Assembly (NCBI GenBank): GCA_964563495.1
Contig: CAZLYK010000026.1
Location: 1 to 51,287, forward strand
Direction of reading: 5' to 3'
Origin: CAZLYK01 sp964563495
GTDB lineage: Bacteria > Acidobacteriota > Blastocatellia > RBC074
DNA length: 51,287 nucleotides
The notes beneath the pieces were generated by a model. That model was given only the letters and a program-made list of their open reading frames with translations. It had not been told where the DNA came from and did no database searches. A program made the translations under genes and the position numbers. This document shows, piece by piece, positions 24,777 to 32,513 of the stretch (positions within the stretch are counted from its first letter, which is position 1; every line of letters starts with the position of its first letter).

Positions 24777-26354
24777 ATGATGTGCCTAAGGATGTTCGTG
24801 GTCGGATTGTTATTATTATGCTGCTACGGTGCAGCATTTGCCCAAAAAAAGCCCGCGGATTGGCCGATGTTTGGGCAAAATCCGGCGAACACTGCTACCA
24901 ATCCGACGGAAACGATTATCTCACCTGATAATGCTAATCAACTGCACGTGAAGTGGACATTCAATACCGGCGGAGATGTATCAGCCCGAGCCGCCGTCGT
25001 GAATGGCGTCGCCTATTTCCCGGACTGGGGCGGGTATCTCTGGGCGTTGAATGCCTCTACCGGGGTGGCGATTTGGTCGCATCAGCTTTCCGACTACGGC
25101 TTGCCCCTAAACACGCACTCCCGTACCACTCCGGCCGTGGTGAAAGGCACATTGTATCTCGGAACACAGGAAGGCGCCTGGCTGCTGGCGATCAATGCCA
25201 CGACGGGCGCATTGGTCTGGAAGACGCAACTGGAATCGCCGGCTAATGACCCCTTCGCCATTATCACGACCTCACCGACGGTGGTCGGCGGCGCCGTGTA
25301 CACGGGTGTCGCCTCGCTGGAGGAAGGCGTGGCAGCTAACCCCTCCTTCGTGTGCTGCAAGGCAAGAGGGAGTGTTGTCGCGGTCAATGCTGCCACCGGC
25401 AAACTCAAATGGAAAACCTATACCATTCCTCCGGGATACAGCGGCGGCGGCGTGTGGGGGAGCAACCCCGTTGTGGACGAGGACAGTAATACCTTATTCA
25501 TCGGTACCGGAAACAACTACAGCCATCCGAAACCCGAAGCTGAATCGAGTATCCCGGGCACGAATTATGGGGCCTGTATTGATGGAGGAGGCACTGCGGC
25601 CACTTGCAATTCCCCCAACAACTATGTGGACGCGATCCTCGCGCTGGATACGGGTAACGGTAAGGTGAAATGGGCCAGGAAGTTGGTGATCTGGAACCAG
25701 TTTTACGCGATCGACGGCAGTGACGACTGGAACGTTGCCTGTTTCTTGCCACCCTTCACCAACTGTCCGAGCGCGGCCGGCCCCGACTACGACTTCGGCT
25801 CCGCCCCGAATTTAATCACCTACCAAACCTCCAAAGGTCCGAAGACCATCCTTGGCGCCGGACAAAAGAGCGGCATTTACTATGCGCTTGATCCGAAGAC
25901 CGGCGCCACACTGTGGCAAACTCAGGTAGGCCCGGGATCGGCTCTGGGAGGCATGGAATGGGGCTCGGCGAGTGATGGCAAGCGCATCTATGTGCAGATC
26001 GCCAATCTTTATAGTATAGGCGGTGTGGGTGGTTCCTGGTCCGCGCTGAATCCTGAGACGGGAGAGATCATATGGCAGACCGCTGATCCCAACGCCGCCA
26101 TCGACATCGGCCCCATGACCGTGGCCAACGGTGTTGTGTATGCAGGCTCCATGGCGGAGTCAGCCACCGCGCAAACTATGTTTGCTTTGGATGCTGCCAC
26201 TGGCCTTCAGCTTTGGAGCTTTCCAGCCGGCGCGTCGGTCAACGCCGGCGCCACCGTCGTGAACGGCACTGTCTTCTGGGGGTCCGGGTACGCGCACCTG
26301 GGGATACCGCCCTACACGGGGAACAATAAGTTCTACGCCTTCTCGATATATTAG
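24777..26354 (+). CDS. Secreted PQQ-type beta-propeller (polyvinyl-alcohol-dehydrogenase-like)
   Basis: 525 residues with a clear signal peptide (MMCLRMFVVGLLLLCCYGA...). It resembles the PQQ-binding propellers typified by polyvinyl alcohol dehydrogenase: WPMFGQNPANTATNP near the start, blades such as VNGVAYFPDWGGYLWALNA and GQKSGIYYALDPKTGA, and a vicinal cysteine pair C193-C194 (FVCCKARGSVVAVN), as found near the cofactor in quinoprotein alcohol dehydrogenases. No CxxCH heme motif is present, so a cytochrome partner would be separate. I start at ATG 24777, where GGAGG lies six bases upstream; the frame extends to 24690 but over the promoter. Substrate unknown. A metallo-beta-lactamase-fold gene follows. 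Confidence 0.85.
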   Translation: MMCLRMFVVGLLLLCCYGAAFAQKKPADWPMFGQNPANTATNPTETIISPDNANQLHVKWTFNTGGDVSARAAVVNGVAYFPDWGGYLWALNASTGVAIWSHQLSDYGLPLNTHSRTTPAVVKGTLYLGTQEGAWLLAINATTGALVWKTQLESPANDPFAIITTSPTVVGGAVYTGVASLEEGVAANPSFVCCKARGSVVAVNAATGKLKWKTYTIPPGYSGGGVWGSNPVVDEDSNTLFIGTGNNYSHPKPEAESSIPGTNYGACIDGGGTAATCNSPNNYVDAILALDTGNGKVKWARKLVIWNQFYAIDGSDDWNVACFLPPFTNCPSAAGPDYDFGSAPNLITYQTSKGPKTILGAGQKSGIYYALDPKTGATLWQTQVGPGSALGGMEWGSASDGKRIYVQIANLYSIGGVGGSWSALNPETGEIIWQTADPNAAIDIGPMTVANGVVYAGSMAESATAQTMFALDAATGLQLWSFPAGASVNAGATVVNGTVFWGSGYAHLGIPPYTGNNKFYAFSIY

Positions 26355-26454
26355 CGGCCGACTGACCACTCCCGGTAGATCCGTGGCGCCCACAACGCCA
26401 CGGATCTACTCTTCAAAAGCAATACTGCATTCTGATTTTCGTCCTCGGAGTCCC

Positions 26455-27384
26455 ATGCTCAAGAGAATACTTCCAACTTACAGGCCGTCCGCCATGATTC
26501 TGCTGGTGACGGTCGCCACCGTTGCCGTTTTAGCACAAAACCATCAGGAAAGGGGCGTACCAGGGAAGGGCCCCGGCGATGTGATGCTTACCTCACAGTT
26601 GGTCAAGACAGGTCTGTACTTGATCTCCGGCGGTGGAGGTAATACGCTGATGCGATATAGCGCGAATGGGTTGATCCTTGTCGATGGAAAGCTTCCTGAC
26701 AATTACCGTGCGCTTATGTCGCAAGTGAGGAGAATCTCGAAAATCACGGATTTGCCCGTCCGGGTTCTGATAGTCACCGATCATCATGAGGATCATACCG
26801 GCAACAACGCGAAATTCCTGGAAGCCGGCGTCCAGATCATCGCGCAGGAAAATGTTAAACAGAACCTGACTGCCGATAACCCTTCCGGCGGGAAGGTCCC
26901 GCTGCCGACATTCACCTATGCCAACGACTTCACCTTGCGGTTGGGGGGAGTCGAAGTCCAGCTCAAGCATTTTGGCAACGCCCATACCAGTGGCGATACG
27001 GTGGTGTACTTCCCCAACTTGAAAGTGGTCGCCGTGGGAGACCTGTTCACCCCGAATACTCCCGATCCCGATTTCTCTGAGGGCGGGAGCCTGGTGGATT
27101 GGGGACCGGTGCTGGCCCAGATTCTGAAATTGGACTTCGACGTTGTCGTGCCCAGCACGGGACCGATGGCTACCAGAGCCGAGCTGGAGGCGTTCAAGAC
27201 CAAAATCGATACCCTGGTTTCCCGCGCGACCGGACTGGTAAAGAAAGGCGTCCCCAAAGATCAGTTGATGGCCCAACTCAAGACGGACGATCTTGGCTGG
27301 CGGTTTAGCTTGACCGGCGGCCAGCTCGATCGTTTCTATGCCGAACTATCTCAAACCAAGTCGCCGGCGGATAAAACCCGGTGA
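26455..27384 (+). CDS. Exported metallo-beta-lactamase-fold protein with altered metal ligands
   Basis: About 309 residues, with a signal-like hydrophobic stretch (about 15-30, MILLVTVATVAVLA). The fold is recognisable from VDGKLPDNYRALMSQV, IVTDHHEDHTGNN, NAHTSGDTVVYFP and VAVGDLF. The HxHxDH motif reads D109-H-H111-E-D113-H114, so the first histidine is Asp. The usual terminal PGHGP block reads PSTGP, so the last histidine is Thr. Metal binding may therefore be reduced to one site or lost. I start at ATG 26455; the frame opens at 26383 but gives an odd N-terminus. It follows the quinoprotein-like gene by 100 bp and converges on the next gene. Confidence 0.85.
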   Translation: MLKRILPTYRPSAMILLVTVATVAVLAQNHQERGVPGKGPGDVMLTSQLVKTGLYLISGGGGNTLMRYSANGLILVDGKLPDNYRALMSQVRRISKITDLPVRVLIVTDHHEDHTGNNAKFLEAGVQIIAQENVKQNLTADNPSGGKVPLPTFTYANDFTLRLGGVEVQLKHFGNAHTSGDTVVYFPNLKVVAVGDLFTPNTPDPDFSEGGSLVDWGPVLAQILKLDFDVVVPSTGPMATRAELEAFKTKIDTLVSRATGLVKKGVPKDQLMAQLKTDDLGWRFSLTGGQLDRFYAELSQTKSPADKTR

Positions 27385-27439
27385 AGGTGTCCGCTACATC
27401 CGACAGCGATGACTGTGAGGATCAGCCTCTCAATCCTTC

Positions 27440-28678
27440 CTATTTCTTCGCAATCTCGCGCACGCCGTCGATCAATCGCCCGACCTCCTCTGCGCTGGTG
27501 TAGCAGGCGCAACCGGCACGCACCAACCCCTGCTCTGATTTTCCCAGCCGTTGAGCTACCGCCTGGGCGTAGAAATTTCCGTGCGAGACGAAGACCCCGC
27601 GATCGGCGAGGCGGCGACTGATATCGATCGATGGAATCTGTTTGACTGTGAAAGAGATGGTCGGAGTACGAGGTGAATCGGGGTCCGGGCCGAAGACGGT
27701 CACGCCATCGATTGTATTCAGCCCTTCCCACATGAGTTTGAGCAACTCTGATCCGTGTACGTGAAATCCGGCGAAAACATTGGTCAGTCTCTCGCGCCTT
27801 GTCGCTCCGCCGGCGAGTGAGGCGAGAAAATCGACGGCCGCGGCGGCGCCGGCAATTCCTTCGTGATTTTGCGTCCCGGTCTCAACCCGCTCCGGCGCTT
27901 CATCCGGTGAGGGCTGTAGCTTCGGCAGATCGATAGATTGCAGCAGATCGTGTCTGCCGTAGAGCACGCCGATGTGTGGGCCGTAGAATTTATAAGCCGA
28001 ACATACCAGAAAATCGCATCCCAGATCGCGTACGTCCGTCAGCTGGTGCGGGGCGTAATGAACCGCATCTGTGAAAACGAGGGCCCCGACACTGTGAGCC
28101 AGTTGCGCGGCGCGCTGTACATCGCTGATCGTTCCCAGGGCATTTGACGCCGCACCGATCGCAAGCAACCTCGTCCGGCGATTGATGGCGCTTTCCAGAT
28201 GGGTCCAATCAAGTTGGCCGGTCTCGGTCAGCATGCGCACCGTCCGGATTGTCAAGCCGCGGTCTCTGGCCAGCTCCCGCCACGGGTCGACATTCGCGTG
28301 GTGGTCGAGCTCGGTCACGATGATCTCGTCGCCGGGATCGAACCCGCGGCCGAGGGCCCGCGAGAGATGAAAAGTGATCGTCGTCATATTCGCGCCAAAA
28401 GAGACATCGTCAGCCTCGCAATTGAAGAAGTCGGCGAAGGTCTCTCTCGCGCCGGCAATCAGCCGGTCAGTTTCAGCGCTCGTCGGATACGCCCAGTGCG
28501 TGTTGGCGTTGTGATGAAAGAGATAATCATTCATCGCCTCAGCCACGGCGCGAGGCGCCTGGGTTCCGCCGGGGCCGTCAAAATAAGCGACGGCGTGACC
28601 GCGATGTACTCGTTCGAGCGCCGGGAAATGTGAGCGGATTTCGTCAATTGACTGGAGAAGCGTCGCCTCAGAGTTCAT
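27440..28678 (-). CDS. Cysteine-desulfurase-like class V aminotransferase
   Basis: A PLP enzyme of 412 residues close to the cysteine-desulfurase-like group represented by VC1184. The PLP lysine is K230 (SAYKFYGPH), with D204 in FTDAVHYAPH and the histidine pair in ELDHHANVDPW. EIRSHFPALER near the start and RVETGTQNHEGIAG are family landmarks. In true desulfurases a mobile cysteine carries the persulfide; here the only C-terminal candidates are in RAGCACYTSAEE, whose alignment to that loop I cannot confirm, so the reaction is uncertain. It starts 19 bp after the LarA-like gene on the same strand, indicating an operon. Confidence 0.9.
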   Translation of the reverse strand: MNSEATLLQSIDEIRSHFPALERVHRGHAVAYFDGPGGTQAPRAVAEAMNDYLFHHNANTHWAYPTSAETDRLIAGARETFADFFNCEADDVSFGANMTTITFHLSRALGRGFDPGDEIIVTELDHHANVDPWRELARDRGLTIRTVRMLTETGQLDWTHLESAINRRTRLLAIGAASNALGTISDVQRAAQLAHSVGALVFTDAVHYAPHQLTDVRDLGCDFLVCSAYKFYGPHIGVLYGRHDLLQSIDLPKLQPSPDEAPERVETGTQNHEGIAGAAAAVDFLASLAGGATRRERLTNVFAGFHVHGSELLKLMWEGLNTIDGVTVFGPDPDSPRTPTISFTVKQIPSIDISRRLADRGVFVSHGNFYAQAVAQRLGKSEQGLVRAGCACYTSAEEVGRLIDGVREIAKK

Positions 28679-28697
28679 GTCTTTCGATCAGGCTGTG

Positions 28698-29975
28698 TTA
28701 TCTGGTTGCCTTTTGAACCAGGTAAGGGATGGTCATCGGGCCTTCCGGTAAGACTGCGATCGGCGCGTCCCGGCCGATGCGGTCCAGCTCTTGCGAGATA
28801 AAGGCCGAAATCTCGTCGATGGGTTCCAGATGGGCTCGGCGGACTTCATCGGCCGGAATATCGCTGTAAAGCCCGACCCGCGCCTTCAATTGAATCATGG
28901 CCAGCAGCTGAGCCTCCCATTGGTCATACATCGAAAAGCCGGGCGCCAGAATAGTCTCCAGTATCGCCCGCGGCGAGTCGTGATCCTGCATCAGCTTCTT
29001 GAAGTTGCCGTGGTTCGGAAAGCCGTCATTGCACTTTGACGCGGCGACGATCAATCCATCCTGCGCGACGATCTGAGCCGCCGCTGACATCCCCTTGACG
29101 GCTTGATACAGGTTCTGGTCGAGCGGATATCCACTATTGGTCGTGACAACGATCGGAAACGTCTCCGGGCAAGCGAGCATGACGGTCGATTTGGAAAACT
29201 CGCAGCCTTTGAGGTGAGCGCTGATCACGTCCCCGCAGAAGAAACCGGTGATTTGACGCTTACGATTGAGCGTGACATTGATGCAGAAATCGACGGGCAA
29301 CAATGCCCCATTTTCGCGAATCTGCTCCTGAGTCGGATTGCCGTCAAGTTGTCCCCACGTGCTGCGCGGATCGCCGATCACCGAGGCACGGTGGTAATGC
29401 ATAATCGAGTCTATATCCGCGATTGCCGGAAAGACGCCTTTGTAGCCTCCTGAGAATCCCGCCATAAAGTGAGGCTCGATAAAACCCAGGACGATGCGCC
29501 GGTCGGCCTCGACGTATTCTCTGTTGAAATAGACCTGGCGGCCATCAGTGGTCTTGCCGGCCGGTTTGAGAGTCGCCGGATCGTGCGAGTTGTGATTGAC
29601 GATCCTGTATCCGGACGCGATCTCATCTCCGACCATGACCGCCAGCTCTTCCGGCGTGTTGATCCGGTGTGATCCGGTGCCATTGACGATGGCGAAATTA
29701 CCCGCCGGAACATGGTCGAGCTCGGCGAATAACCAGCGCAGCAGTCGATCGCTCGGCAGTGGCCTGGTAATGTCCGGGATGACAATGGCTACGCGGTCGC
29801 CGGCGCCGATCAATTCCCTGAGCGGTCTGGCGTTGATCGGGGCGCGCATCACCTGCCGGAAAGCGGCGGCTTCATCGGGCAGGCCGGGAATGAATCGCGG
29901 CATGAGCACCGTTACATTGTCCGACGGGATCTCAGCCGCCAGCCCGTCTTTGCCGTATTGAAGTTTGATCAGCAT
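28698..29975 (-). CDS. larA: LarA-family nickel-pincer racemase
   Basis: 425 residues of the lactate racemase family (formerly DUF2088), which uses a nickel-pincer nucleotide tethered to a lysine to racemise or epimerise 2-hydroxyacids. H103 (GTGSHR), H169 and K179 (IEPHFMAGFSGGYKG) and H195 (IMHYHRAS) are each exactly five positions before the L. plantarum LarA residues H108, H174, K184 and H200, so the catalytic set is complete. The family contains many substrates, so lactate is only one possibility. The cofactor-building genes larB, larC and larE are not in the window. It is the first gene of a two-gene minus-strand operon and is divergent from the aldo/keto reductase. Confidence 0.9.
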   Translation of the reverse strand: MLIKLQYGKDGLAAEIPSDNVTVLMPRFIPGLPDEAAAFRQVMRAPINARPLRELIGAGDRVAIVIPDITRPLPSDRLLRWLFAELDHVPAGNFAIVNGTGSHRINTPEELAVMVGDEIASGYRIVNHNSHDPATLKPAGKTTDGRQVYFNREYVEADRRIVLGFIEPHFMAGFSGGYKGVFPAIADIDSIMHYHRASVIGDPRSTWGQLDGNPTQEQIRENGALLPVDFCINVTLNRKRQITGFFCGDVISAHLKGCEFSKSTVMLACPETFPIVVTTNSGYPLDQNLYQAVKGMSAAAQIVAQDGLIVAASKCNDGFPNHGNFKKLMQDHDSPRAILETILAPGFSMYDQWEAQLLAMIQLKARVGLYSDIPADEVRRAHLEPIDEISAFISQELDRIGRDAPIAVLPEGPMTIPYLVQKATR

Positions 29976-29990
29976 ACCTGTTTTTCATTT

Positions 29991-30019
29991 ATTGGATGTG
30001 GATTAGAATCTACACCAAT
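29991..30019. promoter_or_regulatory. Possible operator: imperfect inverted repeat
   Basis: In the 90-bp divergent region before larA and the aldo/keto reductase, ATTGG-A-TGTGGATT pairs imperfectly with AATC-TACA-CCAAT around a short centre. The symmetry and position suggest a regulator binding site, but no regulator gene is adjacent. Confidence 0.35.
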
Positions 30020-30039
30020 GTTCATTTGAATGGGAAGAT

Positions 30040-30061
30040 AATAGACAGGATTTACAAGATT
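30040..30061. repeat. AATAGACAGGATT element, left half only
   Basis: AATAGACAGGATTTACAAG lies directly before the aldo/keto reductase ATG, taking the place where a ribosome-binding site would be. It is the only copy located at a gene start rather than an end. Confidence 0.75.
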
Positions 30062-30065
30062 ATAT

Positions 30066-31007
30066 ATGACAGATAGAAAAAATTCCGGCGGTATTCCCTT
30101 GCGGCAACTCGGTCGGACAGGCGCAGAGGTTTCCGCCCTCGGGTTGGGCGGCTATCATCTGGGCACGGTCAAGAGAGTCAGGGATGCTGTGCGGCTCGTT
30201 CACGAAGCGATAGACGCCGGAATCACTTTTTTGGATAACGCGTGGGAGTACCACGATGGGCGAAGCGAAGAACTGATGGGCAAGGCGATCTATGACCGGC
30301 GCGACCGGGTATTTCTGATGACCAAGGTCTGCACTCACGGCCGCGACCGCCGTACCGCGATGCGGCAACTTGAGGAATCATTGCGGCGGCTGAAGACCGA
30401 TCATCTGGACTTGTGGCAGGTTCACGAGGTCGTTTACGACAACGAACCCGATCGCCACTTCGCGGTTGGCGGAGTGATCGAGGCGCTCGAAGAAGCGAAG
30501 CGATCGGGCAAAGTCCGATTTGTCGGCTTCACCGGTCACAAAGACCCGGCGATTCACCTCAAGATGCTGGCGCACAACTATCCTTTCGACGCCTGCATGC
30601 TCCCACTCAACTGTTTCGACGCCAGCTTCCGCAGCTTTGAACTGCAGGTCCTGCCCGAACTCGAGCGGCATGGCATCGCGGCTATCGGCATGAAAAGTTT
30701 GGGAGGCGGGGGTGATATGGTAAAGGCGCGGGCGGTCAAGGCGGATGAAGCGCTGCGCTACGCCATGAGCCTCAAAGTCGCGACTACCGTCAGCGGCATC
30801 GATTCGGCCCGGATCTTGCGGCAGAACCTTCGCCTTGCTCGCGGCTTCGAACCGATGGATGAGAACGAAATGCGGGAGCTGCGTGAGCGTTGCGCGCCCC
30901 GGGCCGGTGACGGAAGGTTCGAACTTTACAAGACTTCAATCAAACACGAAGGGCCGGTTGGCAGAAAGCAGCACGGGTTTCCTTCCGATAAAGATCTGGC
31001 TGCCTGA
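30066..31007 (+). CDS. Aldo/keto reductase
   Basis: An NADPH-dependent TIM-barrel reductase of 313 residues. The catalytic tetrad is complete: D57 (FLDNAWEYHDG), Y62, K87 (MTKVCTHG) and H120 (LWQVHEV). The N-terminal RQLGRTGAEVSALGLGGYHLG is typical of the family. The C-terminus (ARGFEPMDENEMRELRERC) resembles the YghZ/4Fe-4S-lacking group of predicted oxidoreductases. Substrate unknown. The ATG at 30066 follows a repeat half with no clear ribosome-binding site. Confidence 0.93.
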   Translation: MTDRKNSGGIPLRQLGRTGAEVSALGLGGYHLGTVKRVRDAVRLVHEAIDAGITFLDNAWEYHDGRSEELMGKAIYDRRDRVFLMTKVCTHGRDRRTAMRQLEESLRRLKTDHLDLWQVHEVVYDNEPDRHFAVGGVIEALEEAKRSGKVRFVGFTGHKDPAIHLKMLAHNYPFDACMLPLNCFDASFRSFELQVLPELERHGIAAIGMKSLGGGGDMVKARAVKADEALRYAMSLKVATTVSGIDSARILRQNLRLARGFEPMDENEMRELRERCAPRAGDGRFELYKTSIKHEGPVGRKQHGFPSDKDLAA

Positions 31008-31030
31008 GACCGGCTAAGAAGCCATAAACA

Positions 31031-31073
31031 TATCCTGTTCAATCCTGCAGGAATCTTGTCAATCCTGTCTATT
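31031..31073. repeat. AATAGACAGGATT element, right half
   Basis: ATCCTGTTCAATCCTGCAGG followed by ATCCTGTCTATTT fills the gap between convergent genes. The final four codons and the TGA stop of the MFS gene (minus strand, ...AAT AGA CAG GAT TGA) are read from it. Confidence 0.8.
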
Positions 31074-32333
31074 TCCGCCATCCAGTGCGCCGTATCGTCG
31101 CAGCTGTGGTGAGAGCAGCGAGACGATTGCGACCACGGCGATTGTGCCGATTCCTCCGCTCACCACTGCAAAGGTCGGATTGGTCAGATGGGCGACGGAG
31201 CCCGATTCAAAGCCGCCGATCTCGTTCGACATACTGATGAAGATGCCGTTGACGGCGGAAACGCGACCGCGCATCTCATCCGGCGTCAAAACCTGAGCCA
31301 GGGTGTGACGGACGACGACGCTGATGTTGTCCAGTGCGCCGGTCAGGAACAACATGGTCAGCGAGAGCCAGAAGGACCTGGAGAAACCGAAGACGATGGT
31401 CGCAACCCCGAAACCCCCGACCGCCCAGATCAGAGCCTGGCCGGCTTTTTTGATCGGATAATGGACCGTCACCAGCGCCATGGCGACGGCTCCAATCGAG
31501 GGGGCGGCGCGCATCCAGCCCAGCCCGGTCGGGCCGACCTGGAGGATGTCTTTGGCGTAGACGGGTAAGAGCGCGATTGCGCCGCCGAAGAGTACGGCGA
31601 AAAGATCCAGAGAGATCGCCGCCAGCAGGACCTTTTTCTTCCAGACGAAATCGACGCCCGCGACCAGGCTTTTTATACTGAGAGATCTCCGCTCGGTCGC
31701 CCGCGATCTCGGACGGATGAACGCCAGCAGAACCAGGACCGAGAGCAGCATCATGGCCGCCAGGATGTAGACCGGCGCCGAACTTCGGCGCCAGGCGATG
31801 ATCGCTCCGCCGATGGCCGGCCCCAGCACCGAGGCCAGCTCAAAACCGCTGGTATTCCACGAAACGGCGTTGCCAAAGATCCGGCGAGGAATTATTTGGG
31901 GAAGCAGCGCCGATCTTGCCGGCCCCATCATCGCTCTGGCTGCGCCGGTGACGAACAGGCAAACATAGAGATAAATGACCCTGCCTCCGCTGAGCGAGAC
32001 GAGCGCCAGGCCGAGTGACGCCGCGGCCAGCACGCCGATCATGACCATGGTCATGCGCTTGCGGTCGTGATTATCCGCAAAATGCCCGGCGGGCAGCGTC
32101 AGCGCAAGCATGGGCGCGATCTGAACCAGTCCGACGAAGCCGAGCGCGAGCGAGGAGCCGGTCAGTTCGTAAAGCTGCCAGCCGACCGCCACGGTCTGCA
32201 TCTGCATCCCCATGGTGCTCAGCACGAAACCGATGAAGAAGAGGCGAAAGTCCGGCACGCGCCAGGCTGCATAGGCATCGTGCCTGATCGTGGTTTGATC
32301 GGAAACGCCATCGCCGGCGCTGTCAACTGTCAT
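31059..32333 (-). CDS. MFS exporter, EntS/MFS_3-like
   Basis: About 424 residues with twelve predicted helices. The loop GHFADNHDRKRMTM between helices 2 and 3 is the major-facilitator signature. WRVPDFRLFFIGFVLSTMGMQMQTVAVGW and ARSALLPQIIPRRIFGNAVSW match the EntS-type exporters (MFS_3), which often export siderophores or drugs; the substrate is not known. I start at ATG 32333; an upstream TTG at 32381 lies inside the terminator hairpin. The last residues NRQD and the stop come from a repeat, so the original C-terminus may have been replaced. Confidence 0.88.
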   Translation of the reverse strand: MTVDSAGDGVSDQTTIRHDAYAAWRVPDFRLFFIGFVLSTMGMQMQTVAVGWQLYELTGSSLALGFVGLVQIAPMLALTLPAGHFADNHDRKRMTMVMIGVLAAASLGLALVSLSGGRVIYLYVCLFVTGAARAMMGPARSALLPQIIPRRIFGNAVSWNTSGFELASVLGPAIGGAIIAWRRSSAPVYILAAMMLLSVLVLLAFIRPRSRATERRSLSIKSLVAGVDFVWKKKVLLAAISLDLFAVLFGGAIALLPVYAKDILQVGPTGLGWMRAAPSIGAVAMALVTVHYPIKKAGQALIWAVGGFGVATIVFGFSRSFWLSLTMLFLTGALDNISVVVRHTLAQVLTPDEMRGRVSAVNGIFISMSNEIGGFESGSVAHLTNPTFAVVSGGIGTIAVVAIVSLLSPQLRRYGALDGGNRQD

Positions 32334-32380
32334 TTTACTCGTCGGGATAGCTCTCTTTGACGGATAGTCATTTAAAGTCA

Positions 32381-32408
32381 AAAGGGCGACCTCGACCGGT
32401 CGCCCTTT
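32381..32408 (-). terminator. Intrinsic terminator of tRNA-Leu
   Basis: AAAGGGCGACC (32381-32391) and its exact complement (32398-32408) enclose a 6-nt loop. Read on the minus strand, the hairpin ends in CCCTTTT seven bases after the tRNA 3' end. Confidence 0.8.
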
Positions 32409-32413
32409 CTATC

Positions 32414-32498
<85 letters not shown>

Positions 32499-32513
32499 AA
32501 AGGAATGGGTATG

